NCBI RefSeq assembly: GCF_011386835.1
Contig: NC_088796.1
Location: 28,475,011 to 28,539,010, forward strand
Direction of reading: 5' to 3'
From: Chrysemys picta bellii
Lineage: Eukaryota; Chordata; Testudines; Emydidae
DNA length: 64,000 bases
Below, piece by piece: positions 29,801 to 43,154 of the stretch. The stretch's first letter is position 1, and each line of letters opens with the position of its first letter. The position numbers and the translations under genes were made by a program. Below the pieces are notes generated by a model. That model worked only from the letters and a program-made list of their open reading frames with translations, was not told the origin of the DNA and made no database searches.

Positions 29801-31330
29801 GCACAGTTGCAAGAACTTTTGTGGTGAGGATATGAAGGACCTGGTTTTCCATTGTCTTTCACCCTGTATAGTCATTTATACCTGGGCACAGTGAGTTACA
29901 AAGTAGATGTAAAATACTTTGCACAGGAGAAGATGATTACACAAGTAAAGATTCAGGCCTGACATATCCTACAAGCATAGCAGGTGCTTGTGTTACCAAG
30001 TTTCTTTACAAGGCCAAGGAAGCTAAGAGCCTATGTTTCCAAACTGAGATGCCTCAAGCCATGAGTGCTTGCAGCTCCCATTGAAGTTTGAACATTGTGA
30101 CCTAGGTGGCTACTTGCAATCACACAAGAAGTCTGTGGCAGACTGGGACTGGAACCCAAGGTTCTAGCTGGGACTAGAACCCAAGGCAAAATTTTCAACA
30201 ATGTTTACTAATTTTGGGTGCCTTAATTTCTGGGTGCCAACTTGATTTTCAGAGCTGTGGACATCTGCCTCTCTCTGAAGTCATTGGGAGATGTGGGTGC
30301 ACATCACCTCTGAAAATCTAGTCCAAAATGTATCAAGATGGCACCCAAATGATGAGGCACCTAAGATTAGTGGACACACTACTGAAAATTTTTATCCCAT
30401 GTATCTGCTCTCCTTTAACCACAAGACAGTCTATTATTTCTAGTAAGAATGTAGAGCCCAGCAACATTGATTGCCACTAGAGGACAGTGTAATTTAGCTG
30501 AGTCCTTTCTATCATATAATTTACTAAGAAACCCTTTGATGACTCTCTATTAAATGACTGTGAATTGTGTCAGTTGATTGAAATTCATATTACAAAGTTA
30601 TAGTTGTGTTTAATTCTTAAATCTCCATTACTGTAATGAAACAAACAAAGATGGTACATATGTGAGAAGCTGGGGCATCTCATTCAGAAATCAGTGAATG
30701 CATTAAAAGCTTCTATTTGATTAAAATAATTAAAAAAAGAAAATTGATAGAAGAAAAAATATTTAGTTTAAGAAATTGCTTGGTAAAATGCATAATAAAC
30801 AAGCAAAAAAAGCTTGCAACAAAACTGACTATTGTAACCATTTCTGCCTCCAGCATTCCTACACCTTACTGGGAGAGACCCCCCTGGATGTGCTGTTCTC
30901 TTCTATATGTAACAAAAGATACCTATAATCCCCTCATTCCCAAACATTAAAATCTTCCTCTTCCACAAAAAAATAATTCACATATAATGAAACCAAATCA
31001 GTACCACAATTTAGTGAAAATAAGGTTTCTTAGAACTCATATTTTTAATGCAGGGTTATTTTATAGTTTTTATAGTGTGGATGACATCTGAGTAGAGAGA
31101 ATGTCTCATGGACACCTCTCCTTCCATTCATGATTGCTTGGACTCCACTTCACCTCCCATTCTTGTTAGAACTATAGCAACTGCTCACATGGATAAATAA
31201 TATTATGAGAGTAGTTAATATAGTTTTAGCTTCTTTTAATGCATCCCTGAGTGACATGAGTTTTGCTGACATAAGTGGTAGTGTAGACACGGCTTCAGTG
31301 AGTACACTCAAGTTACTACACTCATGCCAA
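26861..31330. other. Intergenic between RPL37 and C7, no gene recognised
   Basis: This is where mammals carry CARD6. No CARD or GTPase-like exon is recognised on either strand. There are two weak repeat candidates: a fold-back stretch at about 28660-28853 with GTGTAGACATC and CTAGTGTAGATATACCC ends, and a palindromic piece at 30178-30395. A possible mini-exon at 29340-29396 (AG before, GTAAGC after) is not supported by homology. Confidence 0.45.
30178..30395. repeat. Fold-back MITE-like repeat
   Basis: Mirror motifs include ATTTTCAACAATGT / ACTACTGAAAATTTT, GGGTGCCTTAATTTCTGGGT / GGCACCCAAATGATGAGGCA, and a centre with GATTTTCAGAG / CTCTGAAAATC. Non-coding. Confidence 0.55.
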
Positions 31331-31334
31331 CCTA

Positions 31335-31840
31335 GCTCAAGTTAGGGCAGGTCTACACTTAAAAAGTTAGATTGACCCAGCTATGTTGCTCAGGGGTGTG
31401 AAAAATCCACAACACTAAGCAACAGTGAAGCTGACCTAACCCCTGATGCAGAAGACAGAAGAATTCTTTCATTGACCTAACTGCCACCTTTTTAGAAAGA
31501 GGATTAACTATGCAAATGGGAGAACCCCTCCCATAGCCCTAGCAAGAGTCTACTTTGTAGATACAGCCATAGGGTATGTCTACACTGGAAACTTCAAACG
31601 CTCCTGCGGCAGAGCTTTGAAGTGAAAATGTGGTCGCGAGCGAACACTGGTAGAGAGCTCTCCCAGGGCTCCTGGTAATCCACCTCCAAGAGGGGATTAG
31701 CTCTGAGGACTGGGAGCATGACTCCCAGCGCTCGGAACCTGTCTATACTAGCGCTTTAAAGAGCTCAGGGGGGTGATTTTTCACCCCCCTGAGCCAGCAA
31801 GTTAGAGCGCTATAAAATGTAAATGTAGACAAGCCCTTAG
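31335..31840. mobile_element. Two adjacent MITEs with GTCTACA ends
   Basis: 31335-31570 starts GGGCAGGTCTACACTT. 31571-31840 starts GGGTATGTCTACACTGG and ends AATGTAGACAAGCCCTTA, an imperfect inverted pair, and carries an internal GGGGGGTGATTTTTCACCCC hairpin (31769-31788). Neither codes for protein. Confidence 0.65.
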
Positions 31841-32644
31841 AGCAACCACACTTCAGAACAACACTGGAGTTATACATAGTGATTTGAGTAGCAGCAGAAT
31901 GTGATTAGATTAGCAGAGTGATTGAATTAGCTGCTAATGAGTTGTTGCATCCCCACAGAGGATCAACATGATTTGAGAGATTTTTGTGTGTTATAACTCA
32001 ACCTAACTGGACTGTGAGGACACACCCACTTGGATATATAATTTAATGGGTAATTGATTTCATATAAGTATTTACTTTGCCCCAGTAATAAGCTCTCCTT
32101 TAAGGAACGTGCCTTATAAATGTTCCTTTTTCCACAATGTACTTTCTGTCTCAGATTTGCATAGCTCAGGATTACCCCAGGAAACACCAAACAGAAAAGA
32201 TTTGCCATTCTGCAAAAGAAAAAAGAAACATCATAAACACCTGTTCATACAGATACACCCCATCCCACCAAACATACTGGCCATGGCCTATGGTTTTTTT
32301 TAATTCTATCATCGATCCTACACAGACAGTCTTTGGACACTATGCTTAACATTTTCCTACTTGGATGACCAAAGTTAGGCTCCTAAATCCATATTTAGAT
32401 ATCTAAATGTAAGAGGCCCGATTTTCATAGCTTTTGAGCACCCACAACTCCATTCCCTCGGATTCCTTGCCCAGCCAGGCCCAGTTCCCCTCTTGCCTCC
32501 CTGTCCAATCTGTCTTCCCCCTCTTACTGGCTTCCATTCGCTCTCCCACTCAGCCCTCTCCTTCACAGGCTTCCAGTCTCCTTGCCTAGCCAGTCTCAGT
32601 CTCTGGCCCAGCTCCTCATCTGATCTTCTCCGCACCTCACTGGC

Positions 32645-32860
32645 TCCCAGTCACAGAATCATAGAACCATTGTGTTAGAAGGGACTGCAAAGGTCATGTA
32701 GTCTAATCCCTGCCAAGATGCAGGATTTGTTGTGTTTAAACTATCCAGCCTCCTTTGGAAAACTTCCAGTAAAGGAGCTTCCATGACCTCCCTAGGCAGT
32801 CTGTTCCCTTGTCCTACTGTTCTTACAGTTAGGAAGTTTCACGCCCTGTAAGATGTAATT
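32645..32860 (-). repeat. CR1 LINE 3' end
   Basis: Begins with ACAGAATCATAGAACC, the reverse complement of the CR1 terminal ATTCTATGA-type end. It continues with AGAAGGGACTGCAAAGGTCA and CCTCCCTAGGCAGTCTGTTC, typical CR1 3' sequence. Confidence 0.85.
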
Positions 32861-32869
32861 AAGCAAACC

Positions 32870-35580
32870 TAAGCCCCATTGTAGACACTGATAGGTCAAC
32901 AGAATTCTTCCATTCACCTAGCTATGCCACTGGAGCATTTCTAGTGCAGACATATCCTCAGTCTCTCCCTCTGCCTCCAACCCCTGGTTCCTTGTCCTAA
33001 TTTACTCTCTCTGTCATCCCTCTCCCACTCCAGATCTGGTTCTTGTGCTCTCTGCATTTAAGTGGTATCTTTTCACAGGAACAGCAAAAGGTGTATCCTT
33101 GATACAGAGGCCACCTCTGCCAAATGTCAAGTTCCTGCTCCACAGCATGGAGATGCTAGGGCTTCTCAATGAAATGACTGTAAGAATTTTTTTAACATGG
33201 ATAAAGCAATGTATTTTTTTCTAATCACATTCTCAGAAATGACTGAACCATTTTTACCAAACTTTTAAAAAATATTCAGCCTGAAGCAGACAACTGACAT
33301 GAAAAATTTCAGCCTGAATGGTTAAAGTTTGGCAAAATTATGATCAACTAAAAACAGGGTCTTATAATGAGAAGTGTCAGACAGCCCTAAGTACAGAGAT
33401 GTCCAGATTGTGGCCGTTGACATTTTATCATAACATTTCTTCCTTTATTTAATCATATTTCTTTAAGAAGTGTCAATCCAAGTCTGTAGGTGCTTGCACA
33501 GATATTTAAATTTACAAAATTAAGGATAATTACAACCCACCCATTCAAAACAATCCCATGTTACAAAATATACTTTAATAATAATTCCTCACATCTGACT
33601 ATTCAGTGTCATTCAATCTGCTCCTTAGCAAAAGCTGGGGGGATAGATGAGTCTTGCAGCAACCAGTTCAGGTGCTGTTGAACTAACAAGACTCTTTCCT
33701 TTGACTGTACTATGAGTTGGATCAGGTCCTAATCTTGACGTTCACATTGAACAGGAAGAGTGACAGACAGAAACCTGTGGTTCCCCATGAGAGAGCTTTT
33801 AGGGCAGATGAGCAGTCACCCAGGAGCTCTCTCAGACCTCTCAGAAAGAAAGGGATGAAGCAACCCAGGAGAGACTCCACCTACCCCATTAGAAACCACA
33901 GACTTGTCACTAAAACATCATGCTCCATAACTGTCTGCCACACTGAACAGTTCCTCATTTCTGGATGTTGAGGATGTTTTAGTGGAGACAATGAAATGCT
34001 TTCTTACTTTCTGCGGAACCACAGCATATGATTTCAAAAAGTTTTTAAGGGACCAAATGGTCAGACTCAGTGTATGATTTCTGCTAGCTGCCCTCCCTTA
34101 CACTACATCTGTCTCATCATCTGGACACCAGAGTGACCTGTGGAGATGGAGTCAGGGCATTCAAGGCCACTATACTGATAGACAAGGACAGAAGATCATT
34201 ATAAAGCCCTACCAAGCCATCAATAGAATAGAACAGTCAGCAGAACAGTATTTTCACTTAGAACTCTCTAGAAGTGCCTTGGCTCCATTTACCTCATAGG
34301 GCAAGCAACTGAAACAACCATCTCCCTGACAGGAAAGCCATATTCCTTCCCTAAAGCTACGGAGAGTCCACGAGAAGGGTGTAACCTTCAGTTCATCCCA
34401 ATCTAAATCCAAGCTGCATTGAATTGATCCAGAAACCACTATTAGACTTATGGTTGTCATTCTTGCCACAAAATCAGAGCTATACCAGAAGATTTGCCAT
34501 CTTCAAAAACAATCAGCTTTAGCGACTCCAGTACAACTGCAGAAAGGAACTTGACTAGCTCAAAAGTGACTCTATGGCATAGCAGGACAATTGGTAATAA
34601 ACTAATCTTGGTCCCATCTTAACCCCATTCCCAGGACACTCATTTATATGCAGTTTGGAAAGGGAGATCTAAATTTAAGGCCAGATTTAAACAAGATGGT
34701 TACATCACCCTCTGAATTCTTTCTTGCATCTTGCCAGATGCAACTATGCCAGCACAACACCTTCACTGTGTCATCCAACCAGTTATACATTTATTGTCAA
34801 GTGTCTCACCTTTATTTAAATTATAGATGCTGATAAGTTTACTAGACACCAACCTTCCCTTAAACAGTCTGACATAAGAGCATGACATCTTGTTTCCCTT
34901 TTCCCAGGAAGCTGCTATACATCTTGTGCAATGGGCATGAATGCTTGACAGCAGCGTCCATGCCTAAAGGTAAGAGGGTAATTCAGTTTCCATGACCCAG
35001 TCATTCTTTGACCTCTTTGCTGAGGCTGCTAACATTGGTCCGAGTTAGTGCCAAATATGGTGGTTAAGGACCACATTTTCAAAACTCTACACCTAAGAAT
35101 ATGAGTCAAAGCCAATTGTATAAAACATACATGAGCTAAGTGTTGGGAATCTGTTTTGAGTTCACAAATGCATGTTTGTCGCACAGAAATCCTTAAGGCC
35201 CACTTCCTCACATATTCCAAGGGGTAACTTAGGTCCTGAGTTTTGAAAAATATGACACATGGCTTACAACATTGTGCTAAAGCGAAGAAAAAAATGTTTG
35301 TCACAGTGAATATTATTAATCAGAAAGTCAAGGAAAATGAAATACAGCAAACTGTGTCACTTAGGCTTGATCTGGAAAATAATAAAAATAATCCTAAGAA
35401 AAATTTATGTTTACTTACACATACTTATAACAATTTACCTTTCGTCCCAAAGCACTTTACAAACATTGAGCTTGATGTGCAACTGATCCAAATGATCTTT
35501 TTTTTTTTTTTTATAGATCATCATGTCATTGTAGCTTGTCTGGAAAGAGTAAAGTTGTTTTAGAAAGTTGCTGCCCAACT
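32870..35580. other. Intergenic, nothing certain
   Basis: No gene is seen. About 33080-33400 resembles an old interspersed repeat I cannot name. Around 35440-35470 there is a MIR-like CCCAAAGCACTTTACAAAC. Confidence 0.4.
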
Positions 35581-35588
35581 TTAAATAT

Positions 35589-35681
35589 AACAAGGAGTCC
35601 TTGTGGCATCTTAGAGACTAACAAACTTATTTGGGCATAAGCTTTTGTGGGCTTATGCCCAGACAGACTAACATGGCTACC
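35589..35681. mobile_element. Short PLE-derived insertion with 11-bp target duplication
   Basis: ACTTTAAATAT flanks both sides (35578-35588 and 35682-35692). The left part is the antisense arm (AGAGACTAACAAACTTATTT); the right part is the outward tail CAGACTAACATGGCTACC. Total 93 bp. Confidence 0.8.
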
Positions 35682-36423
35682 ACTTTAAATATTTTAACTC
35701 ATTTTAAAGTAGGAAAAACTGCCATTTGCACAAACTCTTCTGCTCATTGTTACAGAATTGTTTGGCTTTCTTTTGTGTATTTATTTGACTGATATAATGC
35801 ACACATTATCAAAAAATCTGTTGAGATAAAAATGAAGTAGCTGATTGTCAATTCTGACTTTGTAGACAGTGGAAGCCAATTCCTCAGCTGGCGTAAATTG
35901 GCACATTCCATTGAAGTCAATAAGGTTACTGCAATTTACATCAGCTGAGGATCTGGGCCTAAGTGTTTAAGGACCAATAAAGTAGATCAGTGCTAGTCTA
36001 TAAATACAAATCTTTTCCTGTGTTTATTCTGGAACGTATTTGTCTGGGTCCAGGCAATTTTCCATTTACTGGAAACAAAGCATACATGTTTCATCTGGGA
36101 ATTCCACTCCAGCATAACATCTGCAGTGCCTGCAGTTTCTCATTTTCTTTCTCACTAGATTGTGCCCAGCCCTGCAAGCGTGTGCAAAGGAAACACAGAA
36201 AGCACATGGAGCTTCCTGAACTATTCTATATCTGCATAAGAGCCAAGGTGGATCATGTGCTTCACTGAGTGCAAGTCTAGTATGCATAGTGGTGCTAACC
36301 TCTCCAGAGTGGCTAGGGAGCTAGCTGGGCTTGCATTTGTTTCACCCTCTTCAAGGGTGGCACAGCAGCTGGGCTCTTTGGAACTGTGGTATTGAACATG
36401 AATCCTGCTTCCAATGAAGTCAC

Positions 36424-36585
36424 TGGTGGCCAGATTTTCAAAGCTATTTGGGCATCTAAAGATGCAGCTAAGCACCTAGTGGGATTTTCAAAAGTGACTA
36501 GGCACCTAACTCCCATTTCGCTAGGTACCTGTCTACATCTTTAGGTGCCTAAATACCTTTGAAAATCTGGCCCTCGGAGTCCTGG
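36424..36585. repeat. Fold-back MITE
   Basis: GGCCAGATTTTCAAAGCTAT at the left mirrors ATACCTTTGAAAATCTGGCC at the right, with inner mirror motifs GCATCTAAAGATG and GGCACCTAAC. An ancient amniote-type palindromic element, non-coding. Confidence 0.75.
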
Positions 36586-36654
36586 AGAAAAAGGGCTATT
36601 TTAACTTCAGCTCAGCTTCCCCCTACACTTGCGCAGATGAGAGGGGAAGGTCTA

Positions 36655-36942
36655 TAAGCCTATGTCTACACTGGAATTTTTACTCATATTTTAACATATT
36701 AACCAATTATTGCAAATTCTAGCCTAAACAGGGCACAAATGTTTGTCGTTAGTTGTGTTTAACCCAAGTAGCAACAAAAGTTTGTGTCCTGGAACAAACT
36801 TTTTTCTGACAGTCTGCACTGAGACAGACACTAGAGTTATGAGCCACTCCAGACAGCATGATCGTGTCTACATTAGAATTTACAATTATGTTAATTTTTT
36901 AGGTATGGTTTAACACGCTAAGTGTTGGCATACCCTAAGAGT
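36655..36942. mobile_element. MITE with CTATGTCTACACTGG end
   Basis: Left end AAGCCTATGTCTACACTGG; the right side ends near GTGTTGGCATACCCTA. The inverted match is weak, but composition and end type fit the other GTCTACA elements here. Confidence 0.5.
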
Positions 36943-39640
36943 GTCTGCTTGGGAGAGGGAAAAAATACTTTTGGGAAGGTTGGGCTCCACAATAAAAAAG
37001 CTCATAGGACTGGGATGAATCCTAGACAGGCAAATTTTCTACTCCCTCTGTTAACTTACTTTACTAAGATATTATAAATACTAACCCTTGAGGAAAAAAA
37101 ACATTGCTGACTGACTTTTTTCTGCTGAGTCATTCCATCAGTTTACAGGGAGTTTTGTCATTGACTTTTATTGTAGCAGGGTAACAACCAGTATGTCTTT
37201 TTCAGGCCCGGTGCTTCTTGGCTCTCTTGCTGTAGTGGCTACACCAGTGCCTTAGAGGCACAATACAGTCCTTAGTAAATATGCTGAGGAGTATACCTGT
37301 CTCTTACTATGTGCCTGTATGTGTCAGGCACAATGGGACCCCAGTCTTATTTGGGGCCTCTAGATTTATTATTACATTAGTGCCTAGATTTGAGCTTTCT
37401 ATTCTTGGAATTGTTGTGTATTTTCTTCTTTCATTATCATCCAAAACTTCTCCAAACCATTTGCTAGCTTGAAGTCTCAACAGAGCTGTACAATGAACAT
37501 TTTTGTCAGCTATAAACTGCTCTCTAGGTATTCGCCTCAAATTAGAAACATCATCATTTGGCTTCCACTCATGGGGTCCTCCCTCTGAATAAGCCTAGAT
37601 TCAGAAAGGATTAAAAGATAATTTGGAGTGAATGCCACCTTTTGGGGTGGAAGTCCTTTTAAAAGCCCTCATGTGATATGCTCTCCATCCTTATATACCT
37701 ATGGCTCTAGAGCATAATTTGGAAAATGACAAAAGGTTAGTCACTTTCAGTTTTATTTATAGACAGGTTCTATACATTTTTAGCTGCATAATTTGGGGTG
37801 TAAGTACTGCATGAATATTTATTATTTTCAAATAAAAAAGTACAAATAAATCACCATTAATACAGGCATACAAACAGAAATATTTGTATTATTTCATTAT
37901 TTTAAAATATCATAGGAGCATAGTGGCCCAGAGTCTTTGCTACAGTACAGCTGCCTTGAGTTAAACTGCTGGTGCAAATGAGCTCTAAAGCCAGTGTAAC
38001 CAGTAATGGGAAAATCACATCAATACTGGGGGGAGGGTGTCTTCCATTGACATGGATCCAGCATAGCTATGATGTGGCCATTGCCAAGAGGCAAGGCCAA
38101 CGTTCCTTTAAACACAGCTGAACCCACCTGCCAAATTGGCGTTTTGAGGTTGTTGGTAGCTAGTTTAATGTAGCTCAGTCTTCAGGCTGCTCTACTTAAT
38201 ATTGGGGGGTCTGGACCAACATATAGCCAGCCCAGAATCAGGGAGAGCAAAAGTGAGCTATATGTCAGCTTTGCGTGCATTAAACACTACTACCCACACC
38301 CCCAAGTTGTACTGTGTTCTTGACCACAGCAAAGAATCTAGCTCACTGTCTTAAATTTGCAAAAGCTTATTTTCACAAAACTTAAATTTTGGGTCCAGTT
38401 AGAGCTGACAGTGTCTCTATGAGAAGAAAGCACATTATGAAAAGCATTGAAGCTGCAGACAGAACTAATTACAAACCTCTTGTGCAACCTGACAAAATCT
38501 TGATGAATTTCAGATGGCCCTAAGAATGCTGTTGTACTGTGAAAAACATAACTCTGAAAGCCTTTCTGTTTATATCAAGTTTTGTCTGTCAGCCTTTTTT
38601 TCTAGTTTCCTTCAAAATAAAGGACATTTTGTTTTCTTTATTGAGAGGCATTTATTATATTTTTTGTTCCAAATTGTTTTGAAACTTCCTGAAGGAAAAT
38701 CGAAAAATTTTGCCTGAAACATTTTAAGCAAAGATTTTTTCATTCAAAATTTCTCACAGGAAGAGTTTTGTTTTCTGATCAATTAATAACAATATTTCCA
38801 ATAATAATAATGCAGATATACCAGTAGAACTGGAAGTATCAAAGCCTCATAGTTGACATTCAACTTGCTGTACAAAGCCAGAGTAGACTGTGGATACTAT
38901 ATGGAAAAGCACCTAAGTGACTTAGAAACCTAAGTCCCATTAAAAAATATCAATGGCACCTTGGTTCCTAAATCACTTAGGCATGTTGAAAAACTTTACC
39001 CTCTTTGTCTTTAGGTTTTGTGAGGGACAGATACCACACCCCAAAAACAACTTAAATGTTAGTGCAGCCCATCTGTATGCTATGTGTGGTTTTGTGTCAC
39101 TGGATCCATATAAAGCACAGAGGCAATGGCCCCTCCTCCGCCTACTCCTATTAGCCCCTTCTTTGCTAGCCTATTTGGGACCAATGGAGTCCTATTCCCT
39201 GCCACATAAAGTATATATGTCTTCCCCTACATACTGCCCTACTGTAGGTCATTTAAGTGCTGTGCTAGCTACATGCTACTCCTTACACAGGACAAGGTGT
39301 CATGATTTAGCCCTAAATAATTAATAAATAACATAAAAAACCTGCTGGCACATGCAGGCATATTGGGTGAAATTCTGCCCTGGGCACCGGACCAACATGA
39401 GGCTGCACCACTCAAGTCACACTTAATCCCTCAAAATTCAATGTAGGCATTGAATGATGAAAACGTGCCCTCGAGTTTAGTCTAACATGAATTCATGCAA
39501 GCTAGGAAATTCTTTCAGCATTTCACTTTTGTTTGTTTTACCTAGATATTGCAGCACACATATTAGAGTATATAAGAAAACATTCTGAGAGGTCCCTTGG
39601 GAGAAAATCATTTGAGTTGTAGTCAGTACAACATTAATGT
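36943..39640. other. Intergenic, nothing recognised
   Basis: AT-rich. A short MIR-like piece occurs at about 37330-37400 (AATGGGACCCCAGTCTTATT). No gene is seen. Confidence 0.45.
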
Positions 39641-40015
39641 CATTTGACACATTTTATGGAGATGCATCCCAAGGCGCTTTACATTAATCCCTGAAATGTA
39701 ATAAATACCTTGAAAGCAAAGCAGATAATTGCAGCTAATTAGAAAAAGCCAGATGACATTAACACTCCCATACAAATCCAGAAACGCTCAGAGAGAGAGA
39801 GAGTGAATGTCACAATTAAAAACCATAATGACAACGTGTTCTTTCTCCACCCAACTGTGATTTGGTCCTTGGCATCTGCAGCAATCACAGAGCATAGATT
39901 ATATTTGGGAACATAACGGATAATGAACTCAGACAAAAGTGAAGATGCAAGGCCATTTAAAGCCTTGTAAACTATGGAGAAACCCAACATATCAATCCTG
40001 TAAAAGTATCAGAAG
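39640..40015 (-). repeat. Possible L2-like LINE C-terminal fragment
   Basis: A minus frame reads VYKALNGLASSLLSEF and YVPKYNLCSV, like the KALHGLAPxYLSELL and YxPxRxLRS end of L2-type reverse transcriptases. An 83-codon remnant. A related GGATAATGAAC motif recurs at 40394. Confidence 0.45.
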
Positions 40016-40862
40016 CCAACAGGGAAATATCACGGATGTAATTATATACTGGCTAACCTTAGTTTGAATTAAAATACAGACAGCAGCATTTCATGCTATC
40101 TCCAGACTAGGCAGAATATCAGTAGTCCAGTGAATGAAGCATTACACTAATAATTCTTGTGGTGGAATTCTCATTTTGGACAAGACAATTTCCGCCTTAT
40201 GGTTGGCCTTTTGCTTCTTTTTCCAGATGTTTTCACACAACACTACTTTAATAGAAAAGGGTGCAACATTGGGTGCACTTCTTAAAGTATAATGAAAATA
40301 ATCAGCAATGACCCTTAGTTGCTGTAATGAAAAACTGTTGAAAAATAGTTGCTAGAACAAAAACTAGCTTCACAGATTTTGTTTGGGAATACAATGGATA
40401 ATGAACCTGGAAAAAGTGAGTCAGGTAAAAATCAGTCATCTACATCACTTAAGTTCCACTTCCCTTCAGCACAGGGATGAATTTCACCTCATGTGAATAG
40501 TCTTATAAATTAAATACTATTCGGCCTGTTTAGGTGTTTGCAAAATAATTCTCATTGACTTTACTGGGATCAAGGCCAAGCCCATCATTATTTTTTTCCA
40601 GCAGAAAGTAGCCTTAGGCCTAGTCTAAACTACACAGTTTTGTCGACAAAAGTCAGGTTTCGTCAACAAAACAATGGAGGCGTACACAACACAATGCTCC
40701 TCCCCCCGATTTAAACTCTCTTGCTACGCCAACATAATCAAACACCTCAACGAACGACATAGAGCTGTTTGCAACAAACTTAGAGTGATGCAGTGTCAGT
40801 GTAGATACTGTGCTTGCTTATGTCACCCTAAGTGGCCTCCAGGAGGTGTCCCACAATGCCTA

Positions 40863-41279
40863 TCATGACTGCTCTGGTAAGCAGTTTCTACTCTGCTGCC
40901 CTGCAGCCAGGTACACAGGCATGTACTCCTCCCTGTTTGCATCTGCTTCACATTCCCCTATGCAGCTATGCAGTGGGGAGCCCATGCAGAAAAGTTTGTT
41001 AATGCCCACTGAGCTCTCCCCAAAATCCTCCATAGAGATCTCTAGGAAACTCTCCTGCAGATACTCTGCAATCCTCTGCCGAAGGTTCCTTGACAGAGCT
41101 GCTTTGTTTCCTCCCCCATTGTAGGAAACTTTGCCATGCCAATCAGCAATTACTTCTGCAAGAACCAAAGCAACACACAGGTGAGCAGCATATGGACCCA
41201 GTCTGAAGCTGCACGCATGCAGGAGATGCACCCTTGCATCTTTGGTTACCCTCAGTAGTGTGATTTCAGCTTCAATCAC
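40863..41279 (-). CDS. Uninterrupted 138-codon frame inside the Harbinger element, unknown function
   Basis: A minus-strand frame with no stops follows the transposase on the same strand. Visible parts are NLRQRIAEYLQESFLEISME, DFGESSVGINKLFCMG and SPLHSCIGECEADAN. I recognise no domain. It may be a third element-encoded frame, or chance. Because the neighbouring transposase is broken, an intact frame here is notable but may be coincidental. Confidence 0.35.
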   Translation of the reverse strand: MIEAEITLLRVTKDARVHLLHACSFRLGPYAAHLCVALVLAEVIADWHGKVSYNGGGNKAALSRNLRQRIAEYLQESFLEISMEDFGESSVGINKLFCMGSPLHSCIGECEADANREEYMPVYLAAGQQSRNCLPEQS

Positions 41280-41449
41280 TCCCGCTTCTGGAAAACAGTG
41301 CCAGTATTCAGAATAGTGTCCCTAGGTGCTTTTACCGATCCCCTTCTGAACCCACCCAGATCCTTTGTTCCATCTTGCACCACCATCCCCCCCGGCCAAA
41401 TTCACCATGTTTGGTGCTCTGGCCATGCTGCATGCTTGCAAGGGAAAGT

Positions 41450-41946
41450 GAGAAAGAGGTGTGTGTAACTTTTCTGATTCAAGACTCTGTTTAATGTTTC
41501 TTGAGGGCCAGCTCCTACACACTGGCGTAGCACCTCTGTCAGATAAGGAAGCAAATGAGGAGGAGTTTTGCAAAGTGCTGCAATCATCAGATCAGGCCGA
41601 TAGTGAGCACAGAGCATGGAGAGAGACAATAAATGAAAAATTAGAAATGGATAGCCAGGAGAGGAGATAAAGTCAGAAGTGGATAATACAGGGTCAGGAG
41701 TAGATAATAAAGCTCACGGAGGACCAAATAGAGACGCTGAGGTCCCTGATTGCACTGAAGGCGGAGTACATGTGTGCTCGACTCCCCGTGCATCCCATAC
41801 AGAACTGCCTTCTTTGCCCTCCCCAAACTCCCTACACACATTCCTCTTATGTTCCTGGCCCATCACAGTACCCCTTGCACTCCACCCTTAGGGACATTTC
41901 CCAAAATGGTAGCTGGACTTACACTCAGCTGTGAGATCCTCACATC
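41450..41946 (+). pseudogene. Degenerate plus-strand Harbinger accessory frame, 3' part
   Basis: A plus-strand frame across two stops reads EHRAWRETINEKLEMD and then LRSLIALKAEYMCARLP to a terminal WTYTQL and stop at about 41944. Its place opposite the transposase fits the Myb/SANT-like DNA-binding partner of Harbinger elements. The DNA-binding N-terminal part is not recognisable, so this is a positional inference. Confidence 0.5.
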
Positions 41947-42339
41947 AGAGGGTGCTGCTCACTGTCATGTCCCTTGTAAGAAATGTTAATCTGTGTATTG
42001 CTGTTTAATAAAAATTTAGTCTTATAAAGACAGTGATTCTTTATCTGTGACCTACACAGGGTGGTTGCAACAAAAATTCATACACAGTGGCAATTGGCAC
42101 ATTTGCAGACTACAATTAACACTCAGGCAAGAATCATTACAGGGGTCATTCAATGTGGCAAGTAAACAATGCTTGGCTCAATTCATTACAGAAAGACACA
42201 TTACTGGAGCTCATTGTCAAAATGCTCCTTCAAAACCTCCTTGATTTGTATAGCCCACCAACCCCTCCCATTGAGCCCCTCTAATAGCCCTAGTGTCTGG
42301 GTGCTCAAAATCAGCTGCCAGGAGATCCACTTCAGTGCT

Positions 42340-43010
42340 TCACCTCTGGGGAAACTTTATCCCCCTGGCTTCACAAATGTTATGCAGAGCACAGCAGGCT
42401 GCTATGACCATGGGAATATTTTCCTCATTGAGGGCTAATTGCCAAATAGGCAGCACCAGTGACCCTTTAATCTGCCAAATGCACATTCTACAGTCATTCT
42501 GTACCTGCTGAGCCTGTTGTTGAAGTGCTCTGTGGTGTAAGGCTTCATGAGCCACGGGAGTAAGAGGTAGGCTGGATCACTATGGATCACTCCCAGGATC
42601 ACTATGGGCATTTCCACATCCCCTATTGGAATCTTCTGGTCTGGAAGGAAAGTCCCTGCATGCAGCTTTCTATATAGGCCAGTGTTCCTGAAGATGTCAT
42701 GCACCTTCCCTCATCACCCTGTGTTGATGTCAGTGAAACGACCCCAGTGAGCCACCAGGGCCTGCAGTACCATAGAGAAGTAGTCCTTTCTGTTGATGTA
42801 CTCTGTCGCAAGATGGTCTGGGGCCAAAATTGGGATATGCATGCCAGCTATTGCCCCACCGCAGTTAGGGAATCCCACTGCCGCAAAGCCATTTAATATT
42901 TCCTGCACATTACCCAGAGTCACAGTCCTTTGTAGCAGGAGGAGATTAATGGCCCTGCACACTTGCATCACTGCAATCTCCACAGTGGACTTCCCAACTC
43001 CAAACTCCAA
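42340..43010 (-). pseudogene. PIF-Harbinger transposase (DDE_Tnp_4), inactivated
   Basis: Minus-strand segments read FGVGKSTVEIAVMQVCRAIN, GGAIAGMHIPI, FTDINTG, VHDIFRN, YRMTVECAFGRLKG and CCALHNICE in the order of HARBI1-like transposases. The first catalytic Asp, normally in GxIDGTHI, is replaced by Ala (GAIAGMHI). Two stops interrupt the frame after FTDINTG, and a frameshift follows GRLKG. The Glu in VECAFGRLKG remains. The enzyme would have cut and joined element ends; this copy cannot. Confidence 0.85.
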
Positions 43011-43154
43011 ACTGATTCATGACTGATTCATGACTGACCGGTATTGCCAGCTTCCACACATTTTACAGGGGCAGTTGAAAAACAACACACAACACAATCA
43101 GAAGCCCTTGGAATCATGGAATGGAGAAAACTCCTTCATAGGGAAGTGATCCCG

